Source: JAFGCL01 sp964423835
GTDB taxonomy: Bacteria > Chloroflexota > Dehalococcoidia > UBA2247 > RBG-13-53-26
Assembly: GCA_964423835.1 (NCBI GenBank)
Contig: CAYRGJ010000003.1
Coordinates: forward strand, 111,086-175,085
Length of the DNA stretch: 64,000 bases
Direction: 5' to 3'
The notes under the pieces were generated by a model. The model searched no databases, was not told where the DNA came from, and was given only the letters and a program-made list of their open reading frames with translations. Below are positions 1 through 9,532 of this stretch, piece by piece; within the stretch, counting starts at the first letter, position 1, and each line of letters begins with the position of its first letter. A program made the position numbers and the translations under genes.

Positions 1-1
1 C

Positions 2-511
2 GAGTCGCCGCTGCGGGGCATCGAGTTCGTGACCCGCAAGATCTCGAACGCGGTGGCCAAGATCAAGCTGGGCCTGAAGGACAAGCTCTCCCTGGGGAAC
101 CTGGATGCCAAGCGGGACTGGGGCTATGCCCCGGAGTACGTGGAGTCCATGTGGCTGATGCTGCAGCAGGACAAGCCCGATGATTACGTTATCAGCACCG
201 GAGAGACCCATTCCGTCAGCGAGTTTGCCCAGAAGGCGTTTCAGGTGGTGGGGCTGGACTGGCAGCAGTATGTCGAGGTGGACGAGCGCTTCCTGAGGCC
301 GCTGGACGTGGACCGGCTCGAGGGCGACTGCACCAAGGCCCGGGCGGTGCTGGGATGGCAGCCGCGGGTCAAGTTCGACAGGCTGGTGGAGATCATGGTG
401 GAATCGGACCTCGCCCGGTGGCAGCGGTGCCTGAAGGGCGAAGCCTTCCCCTGGGATGCCCCCAGCTACCCCAGCGAGGCCCGGATAATGACTCGATCGT
501 TGAGAGTGTGA
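2..511 (+). CDS. gmd: GDP-mannose 4,6-dehydratase, C-terminal part (5' end outside window)
   Basis: The reading frame is open from base 2, so the N-terminal Rossmann half lies to the left of the window. The visible ~169 residues match the C-terminal half of GDP-mannose 4,6-dehydratase: an ESPLRG..FVTRKI stretch at the very start, the family hallmark GNLDAKRDWGYAPEYV, then STGETHSV and a VDERFLRPLDVDRLEGD..KA..VLGWQP segment typical of the end of the enzyme. The family converts GDP-mannose to GDP-4-keto-6-deoxymannose in the cytoplasm. Four bases separate it from the aminotransferase gene downstream, which would use that product, so the two are probably one operon. Confidence 0.93.
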   Translation, partial: ESPLRGIEFVTRKISNAVAKIKLGLKDKLSLGNLDAKRDWGYAPEYVESMWLMLQQDKPDDYVISTGETHSVSEFAQKAFQVVGLDWQQYVEVDERFLRPLDVDRLEGDCTKARAVLGWQPRVKFDRLVEIMVESDLARWQRCLKGEAFPWDAPSYPSEARIMTRSLRV

Positions 512-515
512 GAAG

Positions 516-1637
516 GTGAGAGAGGTGATCCCGGTGGCCGAGCCCTTTCTGGGCGAAGAAGAGCTGGCTAACGCCGCGGAGGCGATCAGGAGCGGCTGGA
601 TCAGCTCGCAGGGCAGGTTCATCGTCGAGTTCGAGCAGAAGTTTGCCGGGTACTGCGGCGCCGCCCACGGCGTGGCCACGGCCAACGGCACGGTGGCCCT
701 GCACCTGGCCCTGAAGGCCCTGGGCATTGGAGAGGGGGACGAGGTCCTGGTGCCGGCCCTGACCTTCATCGCCACGGCCAACACCGTGACCTACTGCAGC
801 GCGCGGCCGGTCCTGGTGGACTCGGACCCGCAGTGCTGGTGCATCGATCCGGCCGCCATGGAGGAGAGGATCTCGCCCCGGACCAGGGCCGTCATCCCGG
901 TGCACCTCTACGGGCACCCGTGCGACATGGACGCCATCGGGGACATCGCCCGCCGCCACAACCTGTACGTTATTGAGGATGCGGCCGAGGCCCACGGGGC
1001 GCTGTACCGCGGCCGCCGGGTCGGCTCCTTCGGGCAGGTCAACTGCTTCTCATTCTTCGGCAACAAGATCATCAGCACCGGTGAAGGCGGCATGTGCCTC
1101 ACCGATGACGAGGACCTGGCCCGCAGAATGCGGATACTGCGGGACCATGGCATGAACCCCGGCCGGAGATACTGGTACGACGTCATCGGCTTCAACTACC
1201 GCATGACCAACCTCCAGGCGGCGGTGGGGGTGGCCCAGGTAGACCGGCTGGAGACCCTGGTGGCCAGGAGACGCCAGCTGGCCAGCTGGTACGACAACGC
1301 TTTTGACACCCTGGCGCAGCGCGGGCTGATAACACGGCCGCCCCAGATGCCCTGGGCCAGGAGCTCCTACTGGATGTACTCCATCCTTCTGGAGGATGCG
1401 TTCGACCTGGGCCGGGACGAGGTGATCGGGGCTCTCAGGGACAGGGGGATAGAGACCAGGCCGCTGTTCTACCCGCTGCACCTGATGCCGCCCTACAAAG
1501 GCGACTCCAGGGCCTTCCCGGTAGCCGAGGAGCTGAGCCGGAAGGGCCTGAACCTGCCCAGCGGGCCTCGAGTCGACGAGGAGGAAGTAAACCGGATCGC
1601 CAGCGCAGTGGCATCGCTGCGGGGGATCAGGGTATAG
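516..1637 (+). CDS. DegT/DnrJ/EryC1-family sugar aminotransferase, probable GDP-perosamine synthase
   Basis: A 373-residue PLP-dependent sugar-nucleotide aminotransferase starting at GTG, with a GGTGAG context overlapping the upstream gene's tail. The Schiff-base lysine is K184 in FFGNKIISTGEGGM, and the EDAAEAHGA motif, which contacts the PLP pyridine nitrogen, precedes it. The FGNK-TGEGG signature and the adjacent gmd suggest the GDP-4-keto-6-deoxymannose 4-aminotransferase (perosamine synthase, often named per or rfbE). Other DegT enzymes acting on UDP or dTDP sugars share the fold, so the substrate is inferred from the neighbour. Full family length; no missing catalytic residue was seen. 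Confidence 0.88.
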   Translation: MREVIPVAEPFLGEEELANAAEAIRSGWISSQGRFIVEFEQKFAGYCGAAHGVATANGTVALHLALKALGIGEGDEVLVPALTFIATANTVTYCSARPVLVDSDPQCWCIDPAAMEERISPRTRAVIPVHLYGHPCDMDAIGDIARRHNLYVIEDAAEAHGALYRGRRVGSFGQVNCFSFFGNKIISTGEGGMCLTDDEDLARRMRILRDHGMNPGRRYWYDVIGFNYRMTNLQAAVGVAQVDRLETLVARRRQLASWYDNAFDTLAQRGLITRPPQMPWARSSYWMYSILLEDAFDLGRDEVIGALRDRGIETRPLFYPLHLMPPYKGDSRAFPVAEELSRKGLNLPSGPRVDEEEVNRIASAVASLRGIRV

Positions 1638-1650
1638 GAGGAATTTGAGA

Positions 1651-2376
1651 GTGAGCAGCAGGCTGTCTATCGTCATCCCCACCTATAACGAGGCGGGCAA
1701 CGTTGCCCCGCTCATCGACCGCATCTTCAAGAGGATGAACGCCGAGGTCCCCTTGAGGAACGCCACCCAGGTGGTGGTCATCGATGACAACAGCCCCGAC
1801 GGCACCGGGTCCATGTGCCTGTCACTCTCGGACAAGTACCCCGCGCTGAAGACCGTCATCAGGACTGACGCCAGGGGGCTGGGCAGCGCCGTGCGCCGCG
1901 GCATCCTGGAATCCGACGGAGATACGGTGGTGGTCATGGATGCCGACTTCAGTCACGATTGTGACGTCATTCCGCAGCTGGCCGCGGCCGTCGAGGCCGG
2001 CTCCGCCGATATCGTCATCGCCTCCCGCTATGTGAGCGGGGGCAAGATGGTCTCATCCGCCCACCTCAGCGCCGGCAGCCGGGCGCTGAATCTCTTCGTC
2101 CGCACCGTCCTGGGGATTCCGGTAAAGGACCTCACCGGCGGCTTCTTCGCCGCCAAGCGCCGGTGCCTGCAGGCCCTGGAGTCGGAGACCGTGTTCACCG
2201 GTTACGGCGACTACTCGTTCGCCCTGCTCTACAAGGGGTTCAAGCGCGGATTGCGCCTGCAGGAGATCCCCTTCGCCTATTACCCTCGCCAGGATGGGAT
2301 GACCAAGACCAGGTACCTCAACGCAGGGTTGACCTATGCCAAGAGAGCCGTCAAACTCAGAATGGGTCTCCAGTAG
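1651..2376 (+). CDS. Family 2 glycosyltransferase (dolichol-phosphate mannosyltransferase-like)
   Basis: A soluble GT-A fold glycosyltransferase of about 241 residues beginning SSRLSIVIPTYNEAGNV, with VVIDDNSPDGT and the metal-binding VVMDADFSHD motif near residue 95, then LTGGFFAAKRR and a Y-P-R-Q-D-G-M-T-K tail, all as in bacterial DPM1-like enzymes. The family moves a sugar from a nucleotide to a polyprenyl phosphate, giving the lipid-linked donor that GT-C enzymes use outside the membrane. I chose GTG 1651 because AGGAGG at 1636-1641 is well spaced from it; TTG 1645 in the same frame is an alternative. No C-terminal membrane segments. Confidence 0.88.
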   Translation: MSSRLSIVIPTYNEAGNVAPLIDRIFKRMNAEVPLRNATQVVVIDDNSPDGTGSMCLSLSDKYPALKTVIRTDARGLGSAVRRGILESDGDTVVVMDADFSHDCDVIPQLAAAVEAGSADIVIASRYVSGGKMVSSAHLSAGSRALNLFVRTVLGIPVKDLTGGFFAAKRRCLQALESETVFTGYGDYSFALLYKGFKRGLRLQEIPFAYYPRQDGMTKTRYLNAGLTYAKRAVKLRMGLQ

Positions 2377-2403
2377 GCCCGGGTACCGGGGTTCATCCTG
2401 ACC

Positions 2404-3195
2404 GTGAGCTTTCTTCTCTACGACGACGCGGTCATAGCCAGGGGCATCAAGGGGGCGTACTCGGACGACGGGCCGGTGGCGCTGGGCCCCCTTGAGCAGC
2501 TGCTTCTCGGGCTGGCGAAGGCGGGCATGGCCATCTGCCAGTGCCTCATCTTCGTCATCTGCAAGATACCGGTGCTGGCCTCGCTGTTCGAGACCTTCGC
2601 CCGCGTCTACAGTCGCGGCGCCGCCGGGTTCTTTCTGCGGGGCGCCTACTACAAGACCAGGCTCAAGAGGATGGGGCGGAACGTATTCCTGGACGTGGGG
2701 GTCACCATCTGGCAACCGGGGAACGTGGAGATTGACGATGGCGCCCATCTCGACACATATGTCACCGTGCTTGGCGGCTGGGAGGGCCACGGGTGGGTGC
2801 GAGTGGGCAAATACGTCCACGTGGCCAGCTACTGCGTCCTGTCCGGCCGCGGAGGCCTGAGCCTTGGCGATTACAGCATGGTGGCAGCCGGCAGCAAGAT
2901 CTACAGCGGCAGCAACTACCATACGGACCCGGCGCATCCGGACAGGCCGCTGTTGAGCATGTCGTCGGCGGCACCCCAGAGCATGCAGTATGTAGTGGAA
3001 GGGCCGGTTACCATAGAAGAGTACGCCTTCATCAGCCTCAATACGGTGGTCCTGCCCGGCGTGACCGTGGGAAAGGCCGCCGTGGTCGGAGCCGGCTCCG
3101 TGGTGAATGCGGACATCCCTTCTTTCACAGTCGCCGTGGGATCACCAGCGAGAGTGGTGAAGCAGAGACCAGGGCCCGCGGCGGTCAATCCCTGA
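2404..3195 (+). CDS. Acyltransferase with left-handed beta-helix (hexapeptide repeat)
   Basis: A 263-residue protein starting at GTG. The first ~90 residues hold a hydrophobic stretch (LAKAGMAICQCLIFVICKIPVLASLF), possibly membrane-associated. From about residue 95 the sequence shows hexapeptide repeats of the left-handed beta-helix family (VFLDVGVTIWQPGNVEIDD, VGKYVHVASYCVLSG, IEEYAFISLNTVVLPGVTVG, AVVGAGSVVNADIPSFTVAVGSPARVV), the last being the common coenzyme-A-binding end. Such enzymes acetylate sugars. Next to gmd and the aminotransferase, N-acetylation of an amino-deoxy sugar is plausible, but O-acetylation of a glycan is equally open. Confidence 0.85.
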   Translation: MSFLLYDDAVIARGIKGAYSDDGPVALGPLEQLLLGLAKAGMAICQCLIFVICKIPVLASLFETFARVYSRGAAGFFLRGAYYKTRLKRMGRNVFLDVGVTIWQPGNVEIDDGAHLDTYVTVLGGWEGHGWVRVGKYVHVASYCVLSGRGGLSLGDYSMVAAGSKIYSGSNYHTDPAHPDRPLLSMSSAAPQSMQYVVEGPVTIEEYAFISLNTVVLPGVTVGKAAVVGAGSVVNADIPSFTVAVGSPARVVKQRPGPAAVNP

Positions 3196-3199
3196 GGCG

Positions 3200-6100
3200 A
3201 TGATGGTATGGAAGTGCCTGGCCGGTGGAATACACGGCTCCGTGAAGACCGTCAGACGGCTGCTGCAGCACCGCTACTGCCCTGACGCATTTCTCATTCT
3301 GCTGCTGCTCGGGATCTCCCTCTACCTGATGCGCCCGCTGTTCGACTGGAGCACCAGGGCGCTGGCCAGCGACCTGCTGGGGTCCTGGGCATGGTTCTCC
3401 TGGCTGAAGGAGTCCCTCTTTGCCTTTCATCAGTTTCCCGCCTGGACCCCCCTCTGGATGAGCGGCATGCCCTTCTTCGGCATGGTTCCGCCCTCCGGGT
3501 TCTTCCTGGTCCTGCCGGCCTACCTGATCACCTCCGACATCCCTGCTGCCTACAACATCGCCACGATCGCGGCATTCTCGCTGGCCGGGCCGTCGATGTA
3601 CCTGTACCTGAAGCACCTGACCGGGAGACGGCCGGCCTCCTTCCTGGGTGCTCTCCTGTATGTCATCCTGCCGGTCCACATCTGCTCCATGATGTTCTGG
3701 GGCCTGTTTGACATACTGTGGACCTACTCGCTCATCCCACTGGTCCTGCTGTTTACGGACAGGTTCCTCGATGGCAGGGGGCAGCTGAACCTGGTTGCCC
3801 TCGGCGTGTTGCTGAGCCTGGTGCTGACGCTGCAACTCGAGTACGCCTTGATCTTTCTTCTCTTCTATGTCTGCTACCTGGTCCTGGCCCTTTCCATCAG
3901 AAGAATCGGCCCTCGCTCCATGGCCGCGCTCGCGGGAAGGAGCAAGGCGGGGGTGGCCATCTGCCTGCTGGCCATGCTGGTACCCCTGTCTTTCTACGCC
4001 ACTGCGCTGACTCAGTATCGCCATTTCGGCGGGCTGACCCCGACTGAGGTCGAAGCCGGCTTGAACTTCTGGACCTTCACCCACTTCAGCGACCCCTTCC
4101 AGGACCGGCTGGCCGGCGGCCTGCCGGGCTACTTCGCCGCCCCGCAGGCGGACTGCTACTCGGGCCCGCTGTCGTTCCTGGTCATACTGGCCGCCATAGC
4201 GGCCACGATGGTGGACAAAGAAGGCCGGCGGCCCCAGCTGCTGTTCTTCCTGGCGGCGGGCCTGGCCTCTCTGATCCTGGCCATGGGGCTGAGCGGCCCG
4301 CTGTTCCCGGCGCTGAGGAAGATGGTGCCGTTGCTGTCCGGGATGCGGATGCCGCTGCGGTTCTACTACATCTTCGCACTCAGCCTGCCCGTACTCCTGG
4401 CGCTCTCATCGGTCTCGCTGGGAAGATTGATGGCGACGGCCACCACCCGCCTGTCCCGCCTGCCGGCGCCGCGCCTTCTCACCGCAGCCGTGTCGGTCCT
4501 GCTGGTAGTTGTCCTGGTCATTGATTTCGGATCGTACTTCGATGTGTACCATGAACGAGTCCTGAACCGGCGCGCGCTGGACGGCCTCACCACCTTCCTT
4601 CAGGATAGAATAGAGGCAGATCATGCATCGACGGACAACATCGCCCGTGTCCTCATACTGCCCGAAATGGCCGGCCAGCCAGACCGGTTGGCCACCTTCG
4701 CCCAGGACGAGCCGGGCCGGACCACCATAGAGCTGGTGCAGTCCTGGCTACAATGGAGCAACTACCATGCAGCGGTGGCCTTCAACTCCACCATGTATGC
4801 CGGCATTACGGCCGACAATCAGACACTGGGTTTCTATGCGGAGTTGCTGGCGTGCGACTACATCCTGCTCTACGACGACAGGGTGCCGCACATCAGCGAA
4901 GATACTTCCCTCCCCAGCTACGCCCACCGGATGAAGGCTATGATAGACCCCTTCTGCTACGGCGAGTCGCCTGCCCTGGCCTACAGGGGGTCCCTGGAAA
5001 CGGCGTACTGCTCGGTCTATCTCTACAGGATCATCAGGGGCGCATCCGACATGGCCAGGTTCCAGCCCCTGAGGGACACGCTTCTCTTCTGGGATGATGA
5101 TCTGTATGCCTCGCAGTCGCTCTTCAAGCTCAGCAAGGCCATAAAGGCAACAGGAAGGGGGGCCATACCCCAGGATCTCTCCAGGAAGATGGCTGCTGTC
5201 TGGGGGGACAGCGGGCTGGCGGCGAGGTCCTGGTGTGATCCGGCCTTTGCCGGCGCGTTCGACTACCAGGGCGAAGTCCTTCTACTGCCCCGCGACCCGG
5301 CAGCCAGCCTGGTCCTGGAGGCGGAAGACTGTGTGTCAGATGGCTGGTCGGTGCTGGACAGGGAAAACGGCTTTCAGCTGCCCGGCTCCGGGCTTCACAT
5401 GGCTATCGGTGATGTTACGCAGGCAGGCGACCAGCAGCTCAGCGAGAACTTCACTATCAGTACGGGCGGAGAATGGACGCTCAATGTCTGCTACATGGGC
5501 TGGTTCGACACCGGAGACATCGAGGTCCGCGTCGATGGCGGGCTCGTGGCCACTATCGACACCTACAGTGAGCGCATGGCCATGAAGAGCCAGGCCGTTC
5601 CCCTGTCTCTCGGCAGCGGAACACACGAGCTGGCGCTGGTGGGCCGGCACCATGATCGGGAGGTCCCGGGAGCATCGAACGGCAACTGGGTTGAAGTGGA
5701 CAAGATCGTCCTGCTGAATGAGGCGGCCCTGCCCCACCTCGTGTCCCAGTCCAGGGACCTCTGGAGAAGGATATCCATGGTCTGCATTGGAGCCGGCGCC
5801 CCGCTCCAGTCCGTTGAAGCTGAAGACTGCGACGCCGAAGGCTGGTCGGAGGTCGACAGGGAGGGCACCTTCGGTGTGCCGACGTCGGGGTTCGCCATGG
5901 CCGTCCCGGATGTCACGCTGGCGGAGGATAACCAGCTCACATGGGCCTTCCTGACCGGCCTGGACGGCTACTGGACGCTGGAGGTGTCGTACCTCGCCTC
6001 TGACGATACCGGCACCATCGAGGTTTATGTTGACGGCGCCCTCGTCGACACAGTGGACACCTTCGGCACGGAGCTGGGGATGAAGACCCACACGGTCGAC

Positions 6101-6502
6101 CTGTTCTTCCAGGCAGGCCTGCACCAGGTGAAGCTGGCCGGCCGGAGCAGCCCCCGGGACATAACCTGGGGCGCCAGGGGCCGCTGGGTTGAGGTCGACG
6201 GCCTGCTGCTGCGCGCCCACGGAGAGACCGCCGGGAAGGCCCGGGAGGCGACCCGGTTCTCGTCGTTCCAGCTCTCACCTGGAGGCGTCTCGCTGGACAT
6301 CGATGCCGCCGAAGACGGCATCGTCTGGATCGCCTACTATGCCAATCCGTGGTGGAAGGTGTATGTGGACGGCCGCGAGGTCGAGGTGCTGAGGGTCGAC
6401 GGTGCCTTCCCCGGGTGCAGCATCCCCCCGGGGCCGCATCAGGTCATGTTCGTCTGCAACTACCCCTCGCCGGCCAACCTGTTTTCGCTGGTGCCGGCAT
6501 GA
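3200..6502 (+). CDS. Giant polytopic membrane protein, YfhO/GT-C type, with two extracytoplasmic jelly-roll-like repeats
   Basis: An 1100-residue protein. Residues ~30-450 contain about a dozen hydrophobic helices; an acidic ASDLLGSW motif after the first helix is where GT-C glycosyltransferases carry their catalytic Asp/Glu. A soluble region follows. Residues ~700-840 and ~870-1015 are two copies of one domain (shared EAEDC..GWS, GxWTLxVxY, D-T-G-x-I-E-V-x-V-D-G, W-V-E-V-D), resembling carbohydrate-binding modules. The last ~75 residues (ANPWWKVYVDGREVEV) match the C-terminal domain of YfhO-like proteins. A shorter paralogue lies at 9529-12348. Probable role: transfer or modification of a lipid-linked glycan outside the cell. 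The donor and acceptor cannot be read from sequence. Confidence 0.78.
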   Translation: MMVWKCLAGGIHGSVKTVRRLLQHRYCPDAFLILLLLGISLYLMRPLFDWSTRALASDLLGSWAWFSWLKESLFAFHQFPAWTPLWMSGMPFFGMVPPSGFFLVLPAYLITSDIPAAYNIATIAAFSLAGPSMYLYLKHLTGRRPASFLGALLYVILPVHICSMMFWGLFDILWTYSLIPLVLLFTDRFLDGRGQLNLVALGVLLSLVLTLQLEYALIFLLFYVCYLVLALSIRRIGPRSMAALAGRSKAGVAICLLAMLVPLSFYATALTQYRHFGGLTPTEVEAGLNFWTFTHFSDPFQDRLAGGLPGYFAAPQADCYSGPLSFLVILAAIAATMVDKEGRRPQLLFFLAAGLASLILAMGLSGPLFPALRKMVPLLSGMRMPLRFYYIFALSLPVLLALSSVSLGRLMATATTRLSRLPAPRLLTAAVSVLLVVVLVIDFGSYFDVYHERVLNRRALDGLTTFLQDRIEADHASTDNIARVLILPEMAGQPDRLATFAQDEPGRTTIELVQSWLQWSNYHAAVAFNSTMYAGITADNQTLGFYAELLACDYILLYDDRVPHISEDTSLPSYAHRMKAMIDPFCYGESPALAYRGSLETAYCSVYLYRIIRGASDMARFQPLRDTLLFWDDDLYASQSLFKLSKAIKATGRGAIPQDLSRKMAAVWGDSGLAARSWCDPAFAGAFDYQGEVLLLPRDPAASLVLEAEDCVSDGWSVLDRENGFQLPGSGLHMAIGDVTQAGDQQLSENFTISTGGEWTLNVCYMGWFDTGDIEVRVDGGLVATIDTYSERMAMKSQAVPLSLGSGTHELALVGRHHDREVPGASNGNWVEVDKIVLLNEAALPHLVSQSRDLWRRISMVCIGAGAPLQSVEAEDCDAEGWSEVDREGTFGVPTSGFAMAVPDVTLAEDNQLTWAFLTGLDGYWTLEVSYLASDDTGTIEVYVDGALVDTVDTFGTELGMKTHTVDLFFQAGLHQVKLAGRSSPRDITWGARGRWVEVDGLLLRAHGETAGKAREATRFSSFQLSPGGVSLDIDAAEDGIVWIAYYANPWWKVYVDGREVEVLRVDGAFPGCSIPPGPHQVMFVCNYPSPANLFSLVPA

Positions 6503-7719
6503 GCATGAACGAGCGCCAACAGAGGACGGCCATCGTGACCTACGCCAGGAACAGGATCGCGCTGGTGATCTGCCGCAGCCTGGCGCACAGAGGAGTCAGG
6601 GTCATTACGGCGGACAGCATCCGCCCGGCCATGACGTCCTTCTCGCGTTACTCCAGCGGGCACTTCGTGTATCCCTCACCCATGCAGCGCCCCGCGGATT
6701 TCGTGGCCCATCTGGCCTCGAAGGCCAGAGAGCACGGGGCCAGCCTGGTGATACCGTCGCACGAGGAGACCTTCGTTCTGGCGCAGCATCGCCGGGCCCT
6801 GGAGGAGCAGGGGATCTCGGTGCCGGTTACGGACTACGACACGATACTCAAGGCCCACGACAAGGCGCAGTCCGGTCCAATGGCGCGCGATCTGGGGATT
6901 CCCACGCCCAGGACCTGGCATCCGGCCACGGCGGAAGAGGTGTCCGCGATTGCCCGTGAGGCCGAGTTCCCTCTGGTGATCAAGCTGAGAAAGGGCAGGG
7001 GCTCAATTGGCCTGGCGTACGTTCGGTCGGCCGCGGAGCTGGAGACGGTCTTCCGGACCACGGTGGCGGAGTTCGGCCTGGGCCCCGGCCGTTATCCCCT
7101 GGTGCAGCAGTGGATCGATGGGAACGGCGTGGGGGTGTCGATGCTGTATGATCGTGGTCAGCCCAGGGCCACGTTCACCCATCTGAGATTGAGGGAGTAC
7201 CCCACCACGGGCGGCACCAGTGTGGAGAGGATCAGCATCCGGTGTCCCGAGGCGGAAGAATGTGCCCGGCGCCTTCTTTCGCACCTGAACTGGCACGGAG
7301 TGGCCATGGTGGAGTTCCGCATCGACAGGAGGTCGCAGAAGCCGTACTTCCTGGAAATCAACCCCAGGTTCTGGGGCTCCCTGAACCAGGCGGTTCAATC
7401 CGGGGTGGATTTCCCTCACCTGTTGTACCAGATCGCCATCGGGCAGCAGATTGAGCCCGTCCTTGATTACAGGCTGGGCGTACGTACCGTGTGGATATAC
7501 GGCTACCTCAGGGCCCTTATCGACGCGCTGGGCACTGCCGGCCGATGGCGGGCGCTGGGGGACCTGCTGCATCCCAGGAGGGTCCACTTCGATGATTTCT
7601 GGTGCCGGGACCCGCTGCCGTTCGCGGTCGAGCCGCTGTTTGCCCTCAAACAGCTTGTTACCAGGGGTAAGCTGACATTCGAGACTGATGACGAAGCCGT
7701 CGAGAACACCCGTTTCTAG
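6499..7719 (+). CDS. ATP-grasp domain protein
   Basis: A 406-residue protein whose ATG overlaps the upstream stop (ATGA). The frame is open further upstream, but coding there belongs to the previous gene. It has the pre-ATP-grasp Rossmann-like start (TAIVTYARNRIALVICRSLA), the nucleotide-binding strand PLVIKLRKGRGSIGLAYV near residue 160, and the metal-binding FLEINPRFWGSLN near residue 285. This matches the carbamoyl-phosphate-synthase-like ATP-grasp group, which joins a carboxylate to an amine or thiol using ATP. Sitting between giant membrane glycosyltransferase-like genes, it may make an acyl or aminoacyl decoration of the glycan, which is inference. Cytoplasmic. Confidence 0.82.
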   Translation: MSMNERQQRTAIVTYARNRIALVICRSLAHRGVRVITADSIRPAMTSFSRYSSGHFVYPSPMQRPADFVAHLASKAREHGASLVIPSHEETFVLAQHRRALEEQGISVPVTDYDTILKAHDKAQSGPMARDLGIPTPRTWHPATAEEVSAIAREAEFPLVIKLRKGRGSIGLAYVRSAAELETVFRTTVAEFGLGPGRYPLVQQWIDGNGVGVSMLYDRGQPRATFTHLRLREYPTTGGTSVERISIRCPEAEECARRLLSHLNWHGVAMVEFRIDRRSQKPYFLEINPRFWGSLNQAVQSGVDFPHLLYQIAIGQQIEPVLDYRLGVRTVWIYGYLRALIDALGTAGRWRALGDLLHPRRVHFDDFWCRDPLPFAVEPLFALKQLVTRGKLTFETDDEAVENTRF

Positions 7720-9532
7720 CGCGGCAGCAAGAGCGGAATTGGTCCTCCGGTCCCGACTGGATGTGACCGCCACTCTGGCTGCGCTCATGGTGCTGCTGCT
7801 GCTGGTCTTCTGTCATCCGCGCCAGCCGTTCGCCGGCCTTCTGGGGGTCCTCTTCGCGGCATCGATGGCTGCCCTGGCGGCGGTCCGCGACGCAGACCGC
7901 CGCCTCATCCATGCCGTGGCGCTGGCCGCCATCCCGGTCTATCTCTATCTCCTCTTCAACAGGTTCGCTTTCGCCCCCGCGGCGGACACCTGGTACTACT
8001 CAGGCACCGCGGAGATGGTCAGGCGGGGAGACTTCCTGCCGGGCAGCCTGCTGCCCCTGGACCCGTTCGTGAACATGGGCCAGCCGACCTGTTCCCAGTC
8101 ATTCATGGGATACGCCGTGGGGGCCGCAGCCAGGGCCCTCGACATGGACACGCTGACGGCGTTCCTTCTCTCCGGCCTGCCCGTGCTGGTGCTGCTCATC
8201 TACGGCATATACAAGCTCTTCAGCTACTCGTTCACACCAAAGCACGGCCTCTTCGTGGCCATCACCTATATCTACGTCTTCATCTGGCATACCCCGAACT
8301 TCTGGACCTCGACACCGGTTACATACCCCATGGAGCTGCTGACGATGAGCTGGCCGCCGGTCCAGGTGCAGGCGTTCATCATCTGGATGCTCTACTTCGC
8401 CATCAAGGGGGTCAGGGAGGGCCGCAACGTCGACCTCATTCTCTGCGGGGCATTCTGGGCCCTGGCGATGTGGACCAGGACCTGGGCCTACCTCGCCCCC
8501 GTCCTCCTCCTGGGGCTGGTCCCCGGCCAGGTGGCGGCCCTGCGGGCATCTGGCCAGGCAGCCATGGGAAGAGCCGCCTTCCTGAGACGGCTGCTCCTTC
8601 CCTACGTCAAGATAGGTCTGGCCGGCATCATTCTCTCGTTGCCGGCGGTGCTGGTCTACAGGCTGGCGGGCGTCGAAATGCCGTTCTGGACTCTGGGCAT
8701 AATGGGGCTCAACTCGCTCGCGCTCTGGCCATCGTTCTTCGGATGGACAGCCCTGGTGCTGGGGCTGGCCGGCCTGGCATACTGCGTGATCAATTGGGTC
8801 AGGGTGCCTCTGTGCGCGGTCCTCATCCTGTGGCTGGCGATCAGCATCATCGGCTCGGTGCCCAATCCCATCCCGCTGACCTGGAAGTGGGGGTACAACC
8901 TGAACGCCGTGAGGCTGCTGGCGCCTCTGGGTCTGGTATCGCTGGTGCAGTACACCTGGGGCCTCGGCCGGAACAGACTGGCGGCTCCGGCCAGGGCCGC
9001 TGCGCTGGCCGCGTGCGCCATCATCCTGGTCTTCGCCGGCTCCAGGTCAATGGACTTCCTGGCGCAGTCGAGGGAGGGCTTGCTGATCGGGTGGTCCGGC
9101 TTCAGCCAGGGCCCGCTCTACAGCGCGCTGGCTGCCAGCGGGCCCACGTTCCCATACGAGATCCTGCTGTGGCTCAACGAGCACGGAAACGGCGACGACA
9201 CCGTGGCCTGCGATTCCATGTACGTCTCGATGCACGTCCATCCCTACACGCCATGCTACCCGGCCAGCATGGCGCCGGCGTTCTTCAGCTACATCGGCGA
9301 CCCGGTTGAGCAGTGGCAGCGCTGGGAGTCGATCGATTTGGCGTTGAATCATCCGGCCGAGGCTGATGCGGTGTTGGAGTGCCTCTCCCGGTACGGGGTA
9401 TCCTATGTCCTGCTGGTCGGGCACCGGCCAGATGAGCTGCCCCAGTACCAGTCCCCCATATTCGAAATCATGGTTCAGGAAAGGGGCGCCACCCTGATGG
9501 CGGTGCACTACCCCGAGGCAACGCAGACGTGA
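7688..9532 (+). CDS. Polytopic membrane protein, GT-C-like
   Basis: A 614-residue membrane protein with about a dozen hydrophobic helices between residues ~25 and ~455 and a C-terminal soluble region of ~150 residues. After the second helix there is an acidic loop (PAADTWYYSGTAEMV) with the Asp expected in GT-C glycosyltransferases. The end of the protein (LSRYGVSYVLLVG) resembles the extracytoplasmic tails of its large neighbours. The ATG overlaps the ATP-grasp gene by 32 bases and lacks a clear ribosome site nearby, so the true start could be slightly later. The next gene starts inside its stop codon (GTGA), showing tight translational coupling. Specific function unknown. Confidence 0.75.
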   Translation: MTKPSRTPVSSAAARAELVLRSRLDVTATLAALMVLLLLVFCHPRQPFAGLLGVLFAASMAALAAVRDADRRLIHAVALAAIPVYLYLLFNRFAFAPAADTWYYSGTAEMVRRGDFLPGSLLPLDPFVNMGQPTCSQSFMGYAVGAAARALDMDTLTAFLLSGLPVLVLLIYGIYKLFSYSFTPKHGLFVAITYIYVFIWHTPNFWTSTPVTYPMELLTMSWPPVQVQAFIIWMLYFAIKGVREGRNVDLILCGAFWALAMWTRTWAYLAPVLLLGLVPGQVAALRASGQAAMGRAAFLRRLLLPYVKIGLAGIILSLPAVLVYRLAGVEMPFWTLGIMGLNSLALWPSFFGWTALVLGLAGLAYCVINWVRVPLCAVLILWLAISIIGSVPNPIPLTWKWGYNLNAVRLLAPLGLVSLVQYTWGLGRNRLAAPARAAALAACAIILVFAGSRSMDFLAQSREGLLIGWSGFSQGPLYSALAASGPTFPYEILLWLNEHGNGDDTVACDSMYVSMHVHPYTPCYPASMAPAFFSYIGDPVEQWQRWESIDLALNHPAEADAVLECLSRYGVSYVLLVGHRPDELPQYQSPIFEIMVQERGATLMAVHYPEATQT

